From assembly GCA_963576565.1 (NCBI GenBank), contig OY755039.1:133816095-133880094 (forward strand): a stretch of 64,000 nucleotides of DNA, in the 5' to 3' direction. A model generated the notes under the pieces. That model saw nothing but the letters and a program-made list of their open reading frames with translations, was not told the DNA's origin and made no database searches. The first letter of the stretch is position 1; each line of letters starts with the position of its first letter. The translations under genes and the position numbers were made by a program. This DNA is from Aspidapion aeneum. Lineage: Eukaryota > Arthropoda > Insecta > Coleoptera > Brentidae. Positions 33,467-45,385 of this stretch are shown piece by piece.

Positions 33467-35107
33467 TGTTTAATTAAATGAATAACCGGCAATATTCACT
33501 TTACTTTAAAAGGCCTACGTTACATTTTTTTATTTTTCATTAAAAAACAATTAAAAATGTTTCCGTTTATAGAAACCTATATTTGCAACATTATTATGTA
33601 TAAAGCATTGTAAAAGTATACATTATTAATTTAAGTTAATGTAGAATGTGTAAATATTTTCTATGCACTAATAAAAAGGAAACTACTGTAGAATATTCGT
33701 CAAAAAGCCTTTTTTTAACTAGAAAATTAGCCTCTCAAGGAAATTTATTTACCTAAATGAATGGGAAACAAACTTTTAAACCTTATAGATTAAATAAAAA
33801 TTTAACTTTCCTTTTTTTTATTGCTAGTAGTCATTAATTTAAACATTCTTTGATTAAGCTTCCTTATTGATTGGTGTTTATAGAGTCTTTTTAAGCAAAT
33901 TGAGCTTTGACACAAAATAACTCATTTTTAGCAGCGCGCATCGTTTAAATTTAAATCTATGTAATTGACGAGTAGAATGAGTTTTTTAGTGTTAAAATTT
34001 AATTTGATAAAAACTGTTCAAAACACTATATTAAAAGATGTAGCTTGATTGGAGAACGATTTCATTGATGGCTACGAGCATCCGGTATACAATAATTTGA
34101 AAAGCCATCCTGTAGCTTAGAAACAAACTGCGCAAGCGTTATATTGTTTCAAATCCCCCTGTAAATGTTTAGTACGGAGCACAAAGTTGGAGAGGCGCTG
34201 ATTCGTGCACGACACCCCGGTATACTGCGCCAATTTAGTAATACAACTCCCACCGTGTAAGTGTCTGGTCTATCTCTGTCATTCGTCTATGGTTGGAACT
34301 ATTCAAAGCTAGGACGACAATATGTAGAAAAAGTATAGTCCCAAATCTCTGGAATCATGCATATTTTGGAAAAATTGATTTTCAGAGAAAAATGCTTTGA
34401 TCTGTCGATTTAGTTTTTAAAGGTACGAATTTATTAATTTGGTTTGCTTCTGTAAGTAGGGGTAGTGCGGGATACTTAAACCACTCTTGATAAAATCATG
34501 GATAAATCTTTTGCTTGTAATTTTTAAAATTTTTTTGTTAAAGGGAATTTTTGCCTGAAGTCTGCTTGCAGGAAGGAAGACTTGAACTGGTATATTTAAG
34601 GCTAAATTAAAATAATATTAGCAAATCTTTTAATGATTTTTTACTCGTTATATTATAAAATCAAGCATATGAGTTAGGTTAGGAATAACAGTGAATTTTA
34701 AATTGATTGATAAAAAAATTTCTATTTAAAAAAAACCTATAGGTTAAGGAGATACAGTGTGGCCACCCTTAATTAGTTATTGTACTTAATTGTAATTTGT
34801 TACCACCAATAACTTGGGCAATAGGTACCGATTTGTCATTTGCAAATACATCATCTTTTTAAATAAAAAATTGCACGTTTAATAAAAAAATATTAATTTT
34901 TTTTTAAATTTATTTTCTAAAATAAAATTTGAACACTCACCGATAAGCCTTTATTGTCTTATAAAACGCAACAAAATTCCGATTCAGAATCAGGAAAGAA
35001 ATCGAAAAAAAAACTGTTAATTTTGAGACCCCATCTTAAAAATATAAAGACGTTTATTGCAAAATATAATAGATTTCTTGTTGGTGCATGGGTTATGATA
35101 AACCCTG
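33467..35107. other. No gene recognised
   Basis: AT-rich, apart from the right copy of the ~75-bp direct repeat near 34154-34226. Confidence 0.45.
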
Positions 35108-35109
35108 TA

Positions 35110-36775
35110 CCGGGTGGGCCAAAAAACCGGACTTTTTTTTTAAATTATAACTTTTGAACAATTTATGGGACAATCTGCACTTGGCAGAGAATTAATCAGA
35201 GTTTAGTTAGTAGTTTTAGAAATTAGTACAAAAACTGCATTCTTGCCTCGCACAACAAGCTACGAATCAGCAAAATCGTTTTGGTGGTTTAAAACAATTA
35301 TATTTTTGGTTCGACCATTGTTTTGCATAATACACGATTGCATTGCCAATCATGTCTGCATTTATTTTCTTATAAATTCATTACTACTGAACCCATTTTG
35401 ATGAAATAAAAAACGTCCTGATTGATTGCTTTCTAAAGATCATGATCAAAGTATATCGTAATCTTAAAATGTAAGATGGCGGACAGAATCATATGATATG
35501 ATTGAATCATACTTGATTCTTTAAAATGGCGTGTTTATTCTTATTTTCTAAAAATATTTTATTTATATATTTTTGTTTAATTTGTAGAAAAGTAACTACT
35601 TTTCCCCCGCACAACAAGGTATAAATTAGTAAAGTCGGTGTAGCTGTTCTTAAAAAATCTATTTTTGTTTCGGCCATTGTTTTACAGATTATACGATTGC
35701 ATTGCGAATCCTGTCTGCATTCATTTTCTTATAAACTTATTTTTACTAAACCGATCTTCGTTAAATAAAAAATATTATGGTGAGAATTGATTGCTCTTTA
35801 AAGATTATAATCGAAATTTGCCGTTATCTTAAACGTTAAGATATCGGACAGAATCATACTTGACCCTTCAAGAGGCAAGTCTATTCCTATTTTCCGAAAA
35901 TGTTTTAGTTTTTTTTTAATTTAAAGGAAAGCACTACTTTTCTCCTACCTAACTGACTAAAATAGGTGAAGTGGATCTCACAAAATCTAATTTTGTTTTA
36001 ACCATTATTTTACAAATACGATTGCACTGCATCAATGTTTAGTAATAACGAATTTATAAGGAAATGAAGGCAGACAGGAATGGCAATGTAATCGTATAAT
36101 CTGTAAAACAATGGTTGAAACAAAAATAGATTTTTTGAGAATCATCACACCGATTTTACCAAATTGTAGCTCGTTGTGTAGGGGAAAAGTAGTGCTTTTC
36201 TATAAATAAAAAAAACAAAAACCATTTTCGGAAAATAAGAATAATCACGCCATTTTAAAGAATCAAATGTGATTTTTCCACCATCATAAATTTTAAGACG
36301 ATGATAAACTTTGATCATGATCTTTAAAAAGAAATCAATTTTAACCAGGATGTTTTTTATTTCATTAAAACCGGTTCAGTAGTAATAAATTTATAAGGAA
36401 ATAAATGCAGACATGATTGGCAAGGCAATCATGTATTATGCAAAACAATGGTCGAAACAAAAATATATTTATTTAAAACCACCAAACCGATTTTGCTGGT
36501 TCGTACCTTGTTGTGCGAGGCAAGAATGCAGTTTATGTACTAATTTAAAAAAATATTTAAAGCATGTTCGCAGCACAAGAATAAACGAGCATCTTTGAAG
36601 GGTAGAATTTAATTTCGTCCGCCATCTTGGATTTTGAGATGTCCGACAAAGAAATATATTCAGTCATAACTCTGATTAATTGTCTGCAAAGTGCAGTTTG
36701 TCACATCAGAATCGATTGTATAGTTCAAAAGTTAAAATGAAAAAAAGATTGTCCGGTTTTTTTTGGTTCACCCGG
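35110..36775. mobile_element. Large foldback element built from ~350-bp units
   Basis: Ends CCGGGTGGGCC and GGTTCACCCGG are inverted repeats between TA dinucleotides (35108-35109, 36776-36777), followed inward by matching AAAACCGGAC/GTCCGGTTTT. Left of about 36030 come two full direct units and part of a third (each with CCATTGTTTT, ACGATTGCATTG, GTCTGCATT, AAGATGGCGGACAGAATC-like blocks). To the right the same blocks run inverted. No transposase frame survives. Confidence 0.85.
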
Positions 36776-36777
36776 TA

Positions 36778-37499
36778 TATGCAATTAAAACTTACCCCAA
36801 TTCTTCAAGTTTTCTCAATATGAATGAAATTAAAAGGAGCAAGATAAGCCAACCAATGATAAACGTTTCACAAATAGTCGCAGCTTAAGCCAAGATTAAT
36901 CTTTTGGGATGAAAACTACAAAGTCATGAAACACAATGAGCTAAATCCTGCACACGTGACCGGTTCTCGTTTTTAATTTAACCACTTTTTTGAAAGATTC
37001 GATAGGGCGAAACAATATACCATTTCTTCGCAATATCAGGAGGGGTTGAGTGTATTTTTTCGTATGAATTATGTGGTTTTTTCCATGATCCATTAAGCAT
37101 AACGTTTTTTATATGTTTTTATGGGTCTCAGCGAGATCGGATTTCACTAAATATACAAGCTTTGATTTTTTCGGGGGTGAGTTTTCGGTATTTTTCGACC
37201 AAATAGCAGATGGATTTTTATGCCGCGCCGCGCCGACATGCCATGTCAGCCAGAAATACTGTACGAGATAAGATAAGCTTGTTTCGAGAATTTTATACGG
37301 AGGTGATCTCTCGCATTTCGTTGATTCTGAAATATGGTTTTAGCTATTATTTTTATCTTGCATTTTAGGGGAAGATTGTGCCCCGATAAAAAAAAATCGA
37401 AATGACAGATATATTAAAACGTCTACTGTAGGAAAAAAAGTGGCTTGATGATTCATATATGAGTGCGCCTTGCAGCCCTTCCACTGCGACCACTAGTGG
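36778..37499. other. No gene recognised
   Basis: Contains a GC-rich GCCGCGCCGCGCC stretch near 37222; otherwise nothing. Confidence 0.45.
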
Positions 37500-38226
37500 G
37501 TCTATTGTGGCTCACTTTTGAGTGGTTTCTCACCACTGTATGCCTAATCCTCCAAAAAGGTTAGCTATCAGTTTGGGTGAGACACTGTTCAGATCTTCTG
37601 AATCAATCTGAGGTTTACCGAAAGTGTTTTGACGTAAACGTGCAATAGCCGGACATTCGCACAGTACATGTCTAACTGTTTCATCATCCTCCATACAGAG
37701 TCTACATTCGGTCTCTTCTATTATTCCCATTCTGTGCATGGGTAGTCTTAGTCGACAGTGACCCGTTAAAAGTCCAGTCACTATACGGATCTCCTGTCTG
37801 GTAAGTCCAATAATATTTCTAGCTATCTTCTGACAAGGTCCTTTAATGAACTCTTTAGAGTGAGCCAGTTCTGGTATATTCATCCAGTATTGTTGGAAGC
37901 TATCCTCCATCCATCCCAATATGGTTAATTTAGCAGCATTGTATGATATGCCCAGGGCTGGTTCGGGACCGAAGAATTCGGCAGATGCCGATTCCCTCGC
38001 TGCCTGGTCCGCGGCCTCATTTCCCTCGTGCCCAGAATGCCCTGGTATCCATACTAATGACACCGTATTAGCGCTACCAAGCGCATTCAGCGAGTCCCTG
38101 CAGTTCCTCACGGTTCTTGATGAGACCGTGTAGGAATCAAGCGATTTTAAGGCTGCTTGACTGTCGGAGAACATTTTTATTGTCCTGTTGGTCCATTCGT
38201 GGTCAGTAATCCACTGGGAACACAGT
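37500..38226 (-). pseudogene. LINE RNase H and zinc-binding tail
   Basis: A minus-strand open frame ending at 37530, readable from about 38226 (ITDHEWTNRTIKMFSDSQ). It carries DSQAALKSL and WIPGHSGHEGNEAAD, hallmarks of the RNase H domain in I-clade and related LINE ORF2 proteins, then a cysteine/histidine motif (CRLCMEDDETVRHVLCEC) common after it. It ends SPKLIANLFGGLGIQW. RNase H would remove RNA from the cDNA hybrid. No RT precedes it, so it is a 5'-truncated copy. The open stretch of over 210 codons suggests it is younger than the other LINE pieces. Confidence 0.85.
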
Positions 38227-39484
38227 TCAATTCAAAGTAGAAAGCTAGCACAAGTATTCTTCTAGTTTTCTAGCGATAAATGCAGCAAATATCGTTTGTT
38301 TGTGTAGTAAATGAGACACGCTGTATTTCTTCCTAGAAATGTTGATTCAAAGCTTCATGAAATACTTGTCAAGAACGCAGTCTCTTCGATAAAGTGTACA
38401 GTTTTTTCAAAATTCAATGAAACCTAGACAAACCATACTTTTTTATGATTTCCCATCATCCTGCAAAAAAATTCACAAAATATGCATTTGGATAGAAATA
38501 GAGCAAAAAAACGTTTTTTGCGTTTTTCTCAAAAGTAGGGTTTTGTAAGTTACTGCGTTCTTGATAAGGAGGGCAGAATAGGTCTTAAATTTTCTTATAG
38601 CTTCTGCTGTAATACAGTTTTGTCTATCACGTTTAATTTTGTATCTTCCAGAAATCACCCGTAATCTTATTTGTGTTCATCTCTATCGGTTCTTCCTTTT
38701 TTCTATCAAATTTATCTAAATCTTAAAATATATGCAAACCTTTAAAAATCGCTAAATCGAATTTTAAATTTTGATGTGTATCTTTTTTTAAGTTATTTGG
38801 AGCAATTGCTCGTATTTCTAAATTAGTGCCTATTAAGTCTTTTATTCGAAAAACGAGTAATAATAACCACTCCTTATTTCGAATGCGATTGGTGTAGGGC
38901 AGTCAATCATGAGCCCTAACCGGTCATTATACATCAGGGCATGCAATTTTCTTCTTTTACTCCACGTCGAGTCGCCGGCCCGCGTATTATATCGTGTGGC
39001 TAGGTTGGATAATTTTCTGGAAACCATAGACACGATTTTTGCTATTTGTACGTTCTTTATTGCATTAGGAAATCTTGTGTACTGATAAGTTAAAATAAAA
39101 TGGTCTACAGAATGCTCCAGCAAAAATATTATCTTAGAAAATATTTAACGTACTATAGGCATAAGATATAGGGCATTTAAATTTGCCATAATTCTATTGA
39201 AAAAAGAAAATACGTTGATGGGTAAAACCCAATAAATATGTAGTGTACAGGATCTTAATGGAAAAATAATGCGTTATATCTCAGCAAATGTTTATTGCAG
39301 TATGGGTATATTATATATTTTTAAAGAAAGAAAAGGCGGATTTGAAAATAAAATAATATTCAGAGTGTTATTTAAATTAAGGGTGGTGGCCGCGGGTTCA
39401 AAATATAGTGAATCACTCTGTACCTATACATTAAAGAAATGAAAATATAGTAGTAGCAAAAAGAACTCTCTAAACAAATGCGAA
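38227..39484. other. No gene recognised
   Basis: Short frames without domains. A CAGAGTGTTATTTAAATTAA stretch near 39361 resembles miniature-element ends. Confidence 0.45.
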
Positions 39485-39665
39485 TTTGAGGGAGGGTAGC
39501 GTGATAATTACCCCCCCCCCTAAAAAAATTCACTTTTTGTGAAAAATTAAAGGGCAGAGAGGAGAAAAACCCCTGCTAGAAAAAAAAATTATATTACAAA
39601 TAATTTTTTCGTCGACTATTACACCCCCTCCCCTCTAGGTTTTGACCCAGATCCGCGATTGTCCC
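39485..39665. repeat. Dispersed repeat, copy 1
   Basis: Shares GTAATTACCCCCCCCCC-type, ATTAAAGGG, GACTATTACAC and GACCCAGATCCGCG blocks with 46348-46510 in the same order. Confidence 0.7.
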
Positions 39666-39887
39666 TAAAAGTGTATAAAAATCTGATTTTGCTCTTGAGC
39701 AACTAACAAAAAACTAAAGTGGTAGCTAGAAAAATAACATAACACTCTTTTCGAAAGGTAGGCTCTTAACAGAAAAAAAATATGACATTAAAATCCGTTC
39801 AGTGGCTCGAGTGTTACATCCTCACATACAACTTACAGATACACAGACACAGAGTTTAAACTCATGCCATCCCTCGTTTTGGTATTT

Positions 39888-40732
39888 GTGTCGGGCAGTG
39901 GCGGTTTCTCCATAAGTGCACATGTGCACGTGCACTCCAAAATTTTACTTAAAAAATTATTAAATTTGATCATTCCTTAATTTAATTAATAATTACCCCA
40001 AAAGAAATTCACTACAGACTGGAATATTATCTAGAAATTAATACCCGGTATGTATGTGTTTGTATTCATGTTCAACAAACCCACCTCGAATCTAATTCTT
40101 TAATTTAATTTACTGGAACCAAATTCTTTGCACCGTGGATGTTATGTCGCATGCTAATTACGAAATATAAAAAGAGAGGACGACATGTCCCAATATAATT
40201 TTACGACACATATAATCTGAACCTTCCTTCGGCACCGAGCGTATACAAAAACCAGCCTCGATGCGGCCCGCACCCCCGTGATGCCTCCCGCGTCCACGGT
40301 TCGCGTTGCATTTTAGAGCAGCTCACGCGCACTTTTAAGTAGTGCGCACTTGGACAACTTGGTGGTCAAGCGCGGGCGGTTTGTTTTGATTTCGACGAGA
40401 ATTGCCGAAGTTTCTAATTCTGATAGCATTAGTGTGCAATATTTTAAGAGAATTAAATTTTCATCTTTGCCATTAGAAGAGAAAATAAACTAGGTGTGAT
40501 ACATTTATTATTTATTTATAAAAACAACAATAATAGGTAGGTAACTAATGTCTAACTAAATATCTAATTTTTTAATTATTTTCTCTAAATTAGATGATAT
40601 GACGACCCACTCGATGGCCCAAAAAGTTAGCGTGGCACTCAAAAAAAATTTATACCTGCGCCGCAATTTATATTTTTTCTTTTTGGTGTGCACCCCCAAC
40701 GCTTTTTACCACGCGCCGCCACTGGTGTCGGG
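39888..40732 (+). mobile_element. hAT-like element with GTGTCGGG duplication
   Basis: The element is 39896-40724, with ends CAGTGGCGG and CCGCCACTG. GTGTCGGG is duplicated exactly at 39888-39895 and 40725-40732. 829 bp without transposase. A truncated reverse copy is at 19313-20308. Confidence 0.9.
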
Positions 40733-41675
40733 GGTTTTAAATAAAATCCAGGCTGGGTGAGGTTCAAGGTCTTTATACTTTAACACAGGTTGCCTACAGA
40801 ATTTGATCAGTCATGTAACCTTAACTGGACGACTGTAGCTGCGTCATCGGGTTTCCATATAACAAATAGTTTAAGGCAACCCGGTAACGTAGATTTGTTA
40901 ATCTGATTACAATTGGCCAGTCAGATTCAATAACCTTTCATATTCTGTAGGTAATCTGTTTTAGGTTAAGTTTGGGTTAGGTTGGTTAAGTATACGCATC
41001 TACTGGAATATAGAAATCTTTAGGCATAAGTTTTGCTTAAGAAGGTATTTTTTGATAAAAGGCGAAAAATTTATTCTTTTTGACTGGAGACCATAGTGGC
41101 AGAAGGAATTCGGTCAATAGCTATTTGAATTTTGGATTCAATAAATACATTATAAATAACGCATTTCTTCATTCTATGCCCTCCATAAAATTTTGTATAT
41201 ATATACTCGCCCTTAATATACGATAAGAAAAAATTTCATATATCCTTTTAAAAAGTCTTTTATACAATGTCTCGGTGGGCCAATTGCAATTTCAAGACTC
41301 TGGCAAAAAAGTAAGCGTTTAGTCAAACGAAATGGGGAGCTTCTTTTGCTCAGTTTTAATCTGGGATTATGAATCTTTTACTTCCTTTTTATTTCTTTCC
41401 CTTTAAGATTACCTGGCTGATGGCAGTCTTGAATCCTAGGGGATGTATTACGCGTACATCTCGTTGTTTTTAAAGGAGTTTTAATAACTTCTTTTTACGT
41501 CTCTCTAATCGAATAAGAAGTCAGAGTGTTCGCTTTTTATTTGAGTAAGTTAACTTTTACAAAGGCAGCAAAGCAAAAAAGTTAATACTTTTATATACAT
41601 AAGTACCTATTAGAAAAGTTACGGAATATGACCTGCCACATATAATAGTGACGACCTTAAGAGTCAGATCATATA
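40733..41675. other. No gene recognised
   Basis: Nothing identifiable. Confidence 0.45.
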
Positions 41676-42272
41676 CAGTAAAACCTCTCCTTGCGGACAC
41701 GTCTATTAAGCAGAAACTCCCTTTAGGCGGACATATTTGTTGGAACTAAGCTTTGTCCTATTTCTTTACATGTAAAATTCATTCCTGTAACCGGACGCGG
41801 ACAATTTTTTTTGGTTGGAAAATTCTGAAACCTTCCTTAACCGGACGCAAACCTCTGAAAACGAGCGTAAATATTATGTAGTAGGTTGGCAACAACGCAC
41901 TCTGGAGCTGGAGAATTACCTTTTTCCGTTTTAATGCGGAGACTAAATTCTTCTGTCGTATTTACAAAATACTTTATTCAGAGGGACTGCTGTTTTATTT
42001 TTATTGTTAAGTTGGGTAGTAATAGATCGCTTTCAAATTGCGCTTAGTAAAAAACTTAGTTTACGTGAAAAAAATGGAAGTTAATAACATTTCGTAGCAG
42101 GAACATCTATCAGCACGAAAGATCGCTGAAAAATTTAATATCGGAAAAACTCAAGAAGTGGAAATTGTTAATAAATATATATCAAAATTTCGCAGTTCCC
42201 TCTCTTAAGCGGACACCTCCAGCGGGTAAAATCGACCAAACCCTGAGTGTCCGCTTATAGGAGGTTTCACTG
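41676..42272 (+). mobile_element. pogo/Tigger-like deletion derivative, copy 2
   Basis: Ends CAGTAAAACCTC and GAGGTTTCACTG between TA at 41674-41675 and 42273-42274. It matches 13426-14049 along its length, including the region coding a KIAEKFNIGKTQ-like helix-turn-helix remnant. 597 bp. Confidence 0.8.
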
Positions 42273-42274
42273 TA

Positions 42275-42617
42275 TCTCGGACTGGGAAACAGGGACTCTA
42301 AATTGACCCTGCAAGTTTGCTGGTGAGTAAGCTCTACATATACATTAAATCGGATCGGCGCGTTTCAGTTGAGTTGTCGGCGCTTTGGTACGACGCATTG
42401 AATAGAAACGTGCCATGCCGACCTCACCGCCACACCGCACCGCCACTCTTGTTTTCAATGCGTGTAGTACCTTACTATTCAATAATTTTTGTCATAAATT
42501 TTAATAAAGACGTAAATAAGGTTTTCAACAAGCGGGCGGCAAATACAGGTTTTCGCGCTATTTTGAGTACTTATACCTATTTAGTATAGACTTTTCCGTA
42601 TTTTCCGATTCTAGTTA
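42275..42617. other. No gene recognised
   Basis: An open frame of 90 codons here has no recognisable feature. Confidence 0.4.
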
Positions 42618-42966
42618 CACGGTAAAAAATTTTGTCTACAATGAAAACACGTTATTTTCTTGAATAAATTGTTTCACCTTAAAACAATTTGTTTTGAATT
42701 AAAATATTTCTTTTTCGTTTAACGCAGCGTTTAATCTTGAAATGAGACTTTATTTTTCTTCTTTAATTGTTTTGTTTCAGTATACTACATTTTGTAACAA
42801 AGCAAATTTTCTTCATATAAATCATTCGGATTTCTTGCTTAATTTTGTTTAAAATAATACAGAAATTAGTTTTTTTCGAAGCTACGACACTCTGTCTACC
42901 TTTAAGAAAACTAGAATCTTGAAAATTGAGTTTTTACCCAAAACAACCCAATATAAATTGTTTCTA

Positions 42967-43685
42967 CCCAGGTAGCAAGGTCACGTTTTTTAAACGTCAA
43001 AAACAGGTCATTTTTAATGACCATTGACGTCTCTAACCTGACGTGTAAATTACCTTTAAATAACGTTCAAAAGACACACCCAAAATGACGTCATTCTCAG
43101 AGGTTTTAAAGACGTCAGCAATATGACGTATTTGGGACCAAATCAGAACATCAGACACACACACAGACCTATTTATGACTTTTTTTAAACTCGCCTGAAT
43201 ATATGAAATATTCCCTGCAGTTGAGAACACTAAAGGAAACTTAGACACAGAAGGCGACTCTTCTGTGACTTATAACTGGAAGTACTGGCACAGGTACAGC
43301 GGTGTTCTGTGAGGGACAGATCAAAATAGACCTAAACCTAGACTTACACATCTCCAGCTTAAAGCGAAAGAAGCCCCGAAGTATGTCTTGATTTAATATT
43401 TAATTTATTTTACATACGTACCCCCACATTTCGTATAAATCCGGTCAAGTACCGACTGGGGCACAATCTATGTAAGTATGAGTGTATGTCCCTTGGACAA
43501 AGTGTGCAGTGTGGGTAGTGACCAATATATGACGTTTTTGAGACGTCAAAAACTACACTACGAAAAGACGTCAAATAATTGACGCCTTAAAGACAAACAT
43601 TTTTTGGTAGATGACCTGCTGGTCATCCAAATGACCACTTTTCGACGAAAAAAAGACGTCATTTGATGACCCCTTGCTACCTGGG
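42967..43685. mobile_element. CCCAGGTAGCAAG-ended element rich in GACGTC
   Basis: Ends CCCAGGTAGCAAGG and CCTTGCTACCTGGG are inverted repeats (one base of the right end, 43672, does not pair) between TA dinucleotides (42965-42966, 43686-43687). GACGTC occurs six times, including a TGACGTCA at 43085-43092. 719 bp, no protein. Confidence 0.8.
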
Positions 43686-44240
43686 TAATTACAACAAAAA
43701 ATATGCTGCGCGTTGAACCAAAACAACCTTTTTCAACATTTGTGTTAAAGTAAGAAAATAAAACTCCTGTTGTCTTCCTAATATTTGTCTTGGACAAGTT
43801 TTAATACGTTTACGCGCTTAGTTATTAACGTGATGTGAATAAGTCTGTCCGAATCAGAAATAGTGTTTTGATTTCAACGTCTATAGAAATATATTTTTAT
43901 TTTGAGCTTATATTTGTTTTTATATGAGCCAGATCGCTAGATGGCGCCACACCTTAGAGTTTACTCGTATTTCACGGATGCGAGTAATTCATATGTAGGA
44001 GTTGGTTTTCGTTAAAATTGGATTACCTAGGTATGCTGTTCTCCACTGATGACGTGAAACACACAGAAACATACGTCTGAAAAACATCCAAAACCAACTC
44101 TTCCTTCTCTTTCTGACACTCGCGAGTTAAGCACACACACTTGAAAAAAAGTAAAGCAGATCTAGGTTTGTCTTAATTTAAAAAAGCTTCTTTTACCCTA
44201 AAAAAAGGCTATTGTCTTAAAAGAAAACTAGAAATTTTCA

Positions 44241-44665
44241 CTAGTCGACAGCGGCGTAGCGTGGTGGGGCGCGGGAGGTTCGTCGCCCCCCCCCCCCCGC
44301 CCCGAGGGTAGTGGCTCCCCATAGGTGGCCGAAGCGCCCTCAGCTTTATTAACTCGGGCCGGTAACGGGGGTGGCAAAGGAAACGAACGACATGAAGACC
44401 TTTTTTTTTTCGTTGGTCGCAAGGTTTGTGAGAGGCGCCCTTGTGATTTATCGGCCGCCCCCTCACACATGATGACTTTTTTTTTTTGGGTCGCCAGATT
44501 CGTGAGAGGCGCCCTTGTTACTTATCGGCCGCCCCCTCCTCACACATGATGACCTTTTTTTTTTTTGTTTTTGGTCGCAAGATTTTTCATCAGTTTTCAG
44601 AGGCGCCCTTTTTAGCTGTCGCCCCTCCCCCGCCCTTTCGGGCACGCTACGCCGCTGCTAGTCGA
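44241..44665. mobile_element. hAT-like miniature element with CTAGTCGA duplication
   Basis: The element is 44249-44657, with ends CAGCGGCGTAGCGTG and the near-complement CACGCTACGCCGCTG. CTAGTCGA is duplicated exactly at 44241-44248 and 44658-44665. It contains tandem ACATGATGACC units like 24394-24817. Confidence 0.92.
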
Positions 44666-44932
44666 TTTTAAGTCAAGGAAATTATTTGTTTTAGAATTAG
44701 AATCAAAAGTGTTTTTTTTTAATAAGCAAATATTTTTCTTCCAGAGAAAACGGTAACTTAAATTAATTCAGTTTCAATTTATAATAAAACAATTTCTGTT
44801 TTACATTAAAATAAAGAGGCAATACATTTTTTGTGCTAATTCAAGAAAATATTCTCTTGGTGAATAGGAAAGCACAAATTATTTCAGTTCAAAGCAATTT
44901 GCTTTGATCTAAGACAATTTTTTTACCGTGTA

Positions 44933-45383
44933 CCAGCTTACCAATTTAATAAAAACTAATGTAAAAAGTCTAAACCACCATCTGCAATTTAACTTTACAA
45001 TATCATGGGCGAAATTTCATAATATATCATGATGCGTGTGCGAAATTGCAGCCTTTCATTCCTTCAGTTCGCAAAAGAAAAAAAGTTTAATAAATGGCAT
45101 AAAAATTGGAGCCATTGACGTTTAAATCTGAATGGTAAATTATATCAAACGAAACTGTAAATCAGAGCGAGCGAAATCTGTATCAAATCGCAGGTTCAAG
45201 TTCCAAAAACGTTTTGGGAATTATATGTTTCCTTTTAATTCAACGGATTTTTATGTTAAATCGGCTAGCCTCAAATGTATTTAAATGATTTTATAAAAGC
45301 AGTGCAGTGGTTGAGTTTTCACCAGTTGCATGTCTTCGCAGAAACGATAAATTTAATAAAATATGTTTTATTAATAAAGAAAA
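44933..45383. other. No gene recognised
   Basis: A B-box-like AGGTTCAAGTTCC near 45191 has no A box at a suitable distance. Confidence 0.45.
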
Positions 45384-45385
45384 TA

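Larger units (their letters stand above)
32654..34226. repeat. Pair of diverged ~75-bp direct repeats
   Basis: 32654-32731 and 34154-34226 share CCCCCTGTA, CAAAGTT, GAGAGGCGCT and CACCCC-GGTAT in the same order. The region between holds the THAP-like frame and a small inverted-repeat element. Confidence 0.6.
42618..44930. mobile_element. CACGGTAAAA-ended element carrying two nested insertions
   Basis: Ends CACGGTAAAAAATTTTGTC and GACAATTTTTTTACCGTG are inverted repeats next to TA dinucleotides (42616-42617, 44931-44932). TTTTCTTGAAT and its mirror recur further in. It is interrupted by the elements at 42967-43685 and 44249-44657; without them about 1.2 kb of non-coding DNA remains. Superfamily unknown. 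Confidence 0.65.

Noticed and set aside
42317..42589. 90-codon frame
   Set aside because: No recognisable feature or neighbouring exon signals.
44046..44062. CTGATGACGTGAAAC, hammerhead-like core
   Set aside because: Only CGT separates the two core boxes, so no stem II can form.
45186..45205. B-box-like AGGTTCAAGTTCC (and one near 9959) suggesting a tRNA or SINE
   Set aside because: No A box at a suitable distance and no cloverleaf could be drawn.
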